From Ruminococcus flavefaciens (GTDB lineage Bacteria; Bacillota; Clostridia; Oscillospirales; Ruminococcaceae), in NCBI GenBank assembly GCA_002373775.1, contig DFJW01000031.1, positions 8,080 to 14,047 on the forward strand: DNA of 5,968 nucleotides. Direction: 5' to 3'. The notes beneath the pieces are model-generated. The model was not told the origin of the DNA, did not search any database, and saw only the letters and a list, made by a program, of their open reading frames with translations. Numbering within the stretch: the first letter of the stretch is position 1; every line of letters begins with the position of its first letter. Position numbers and translations under genes: made by a program. Shown piece after piece: positions 5,377-5,968 of the stretch.

Positions 5377-5968
5377 ATGATTTATTCGCACGAAGTTGAA
5401 ACAATGTGCCCTATCGCTCAGGGCGTTGCTCACGGCGCTGCTCCCATCCCCGAGGAAGCAAAGTGGATCAAGGCTAAGGAGATCAAGGATATCTCCGGCT
5501 TTACACACGGTATAGGCTGGTGCGCTCCCCAGCAGGGAACATGTAAACTCACACTCAACGTTAAGGAGGGCATCATCCAGGAAGCTCTCGTTGAAACTAT
5601 AGGCTGCTCCGGAATGACTCATTCCGCTGCTATGGCTGCTGAGATCCTTCCCGGCAGAACTCTTCTCGAAGCTCTCAACACCGACCTCGTTTGTGATGCT
5701 ATCAACACAGCTATGAGAGAGCTCTTCCTCCAGATCGTTTACGGTCGTTCACAGTCCGCTTTCTCTGAGGACGGTCTCGTTGTCGGTGCTGGTCTCGAGG
5801 ACCTCGGTAAGGGTCTCCGTTCACAGATCGGTACTACATACGGTACTCTTTCTAAGGGACCTCGCTATCTTGAACTTACTGACGGCTATATCACAGGTCT
5901 TGCTCTTAACGAAGACAATGAGATCATCGGCTATAAGTTCGTAAACTTCGGCAAGATGATGGACTTCA
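5377..5968 (+). CDS. NifU-like iron-sulfur cluster assembly scaffold protein, first 197 residues; cut by window end
   Basis: The frame starts at ATG 5377, eight bases after AAAGGAG (5362-5368), and is open to the window edge. The segment ETIGCSGMTHSAAMAAEILPG with RTLLEAL (73-100) matches the NifU/IscU pattern of a glycine-cysteine turn, small-residue helix and GKT-LxEA. Cysteines 11, 49, 56, 77 and 106 are candidates for cluster binding. There is no signal peptide, so it is cytoplasmic. It is a divergent clostridial relative rather than standard NifU or SufU: an N-terminal block (MIYSHEVETMCPIAQG, GWCAPQQGTC) precedes the scaffold motif, and a further domain-like part (about 125-197) follows. 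From memory, such genes in clostridia are followed by a gene for a 'GGGtGRT' protein; that region is not visible here. Codon choice is strongly biased (CTC, GGT, CGT, AAG), suggesting high expression. The promoter region holds operator copy 5. Confidence 0.82.
   Translation, partial: MIYSHEVETMCPIAQGVAHGAAPIPEEAKWIKAKEIKDISGFTHGIGWCAPQQGTCKLTLNVKEGIIQEALVETIGCSGMTHSAAMAAEILPGRTLLEALNTDLVCDAINTAMRELFLQIVYGRSQSAFSEDGLVVGAGLEDLGKGLRSQIGTTYGTLSKGPRYLELTDGYITGLALNEDNEIIGYKFVNFGKMMDF

Noticed and set aside
5218..5622. Minus-strand open frame opposite the NifU-like gene
   Set aside because: It overlaps the promoter region and a well-supported plus-strand gene with a strong ribosome binding site; its translation resembles no family I know.

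Overview
The window looks like chromosomal DNA of an anaerobic Gram-positive Firmicute, most likely a Ruminococcus-like member of the Oscillospiraceae (inference). The reasons are moderate GC content, strong AGGAGG-type ribosome binding sites, consensus SigA promoters, and the gene families present: a clostridial-type enolase, a NifU-like scaffold of the kind found in clostridia, a C_GCAxxG_C_C protein, and a P-type ATPase preceded by a small membrane protein.

Layout. Positions 1-802 (minus) hold the N-terminal 267 residues of enolase. Positions 803-1221 are a non-coding divergent control region with a consensus promoter for eno on the minus strand and one for the next gene on the plus strand. 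Positions 1222-2082 (plus) encode a cysteine-rich AraC-family regulator. Positions 2224-2520 and 2575-4638 (plus) form a two-gene operon: a small one-helix membrane protein with an acidic tail, then a heavy-metal-type P-type ATPase lacking the usual CPC motif. A bidirectional terminator (4643-4674) separates it from a convergent C_GCAxxG_C_C redox protein (4681-5160, minus). A second divergent control region (5161-5376) leads to a NifU-like iron-sulfur scaffold gene (5377 to the window end, plus), which is cut off.

The most interesting signal is not a gene. A 16-bp dyad, GTTAG-N6-CTAAC, occurs five times, three exact and two with one mismatch, always in the two divergent control regions. One copy starts at the predicted eno transcription start. 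One overlaps the predicted start of the AraC-family gene and another lies in its leader. One lies between the two eno/AraC promoters. One lies between the promoters of the C_GCAxxG_C_C and NifU-like genes. This suggests one dimeric regulator, not encoded here, that ties central glycolysis, a transcription factor and iron-sulfur/redox functions together. No such site precedes the metal ATPase operon, which instead has two different AT-rich dyads of its own.

A second item of interest is the ATPase with its small membrane partner, which resembles in architecture the mycobacterial PacL-CtpC type of metal efflux pair.
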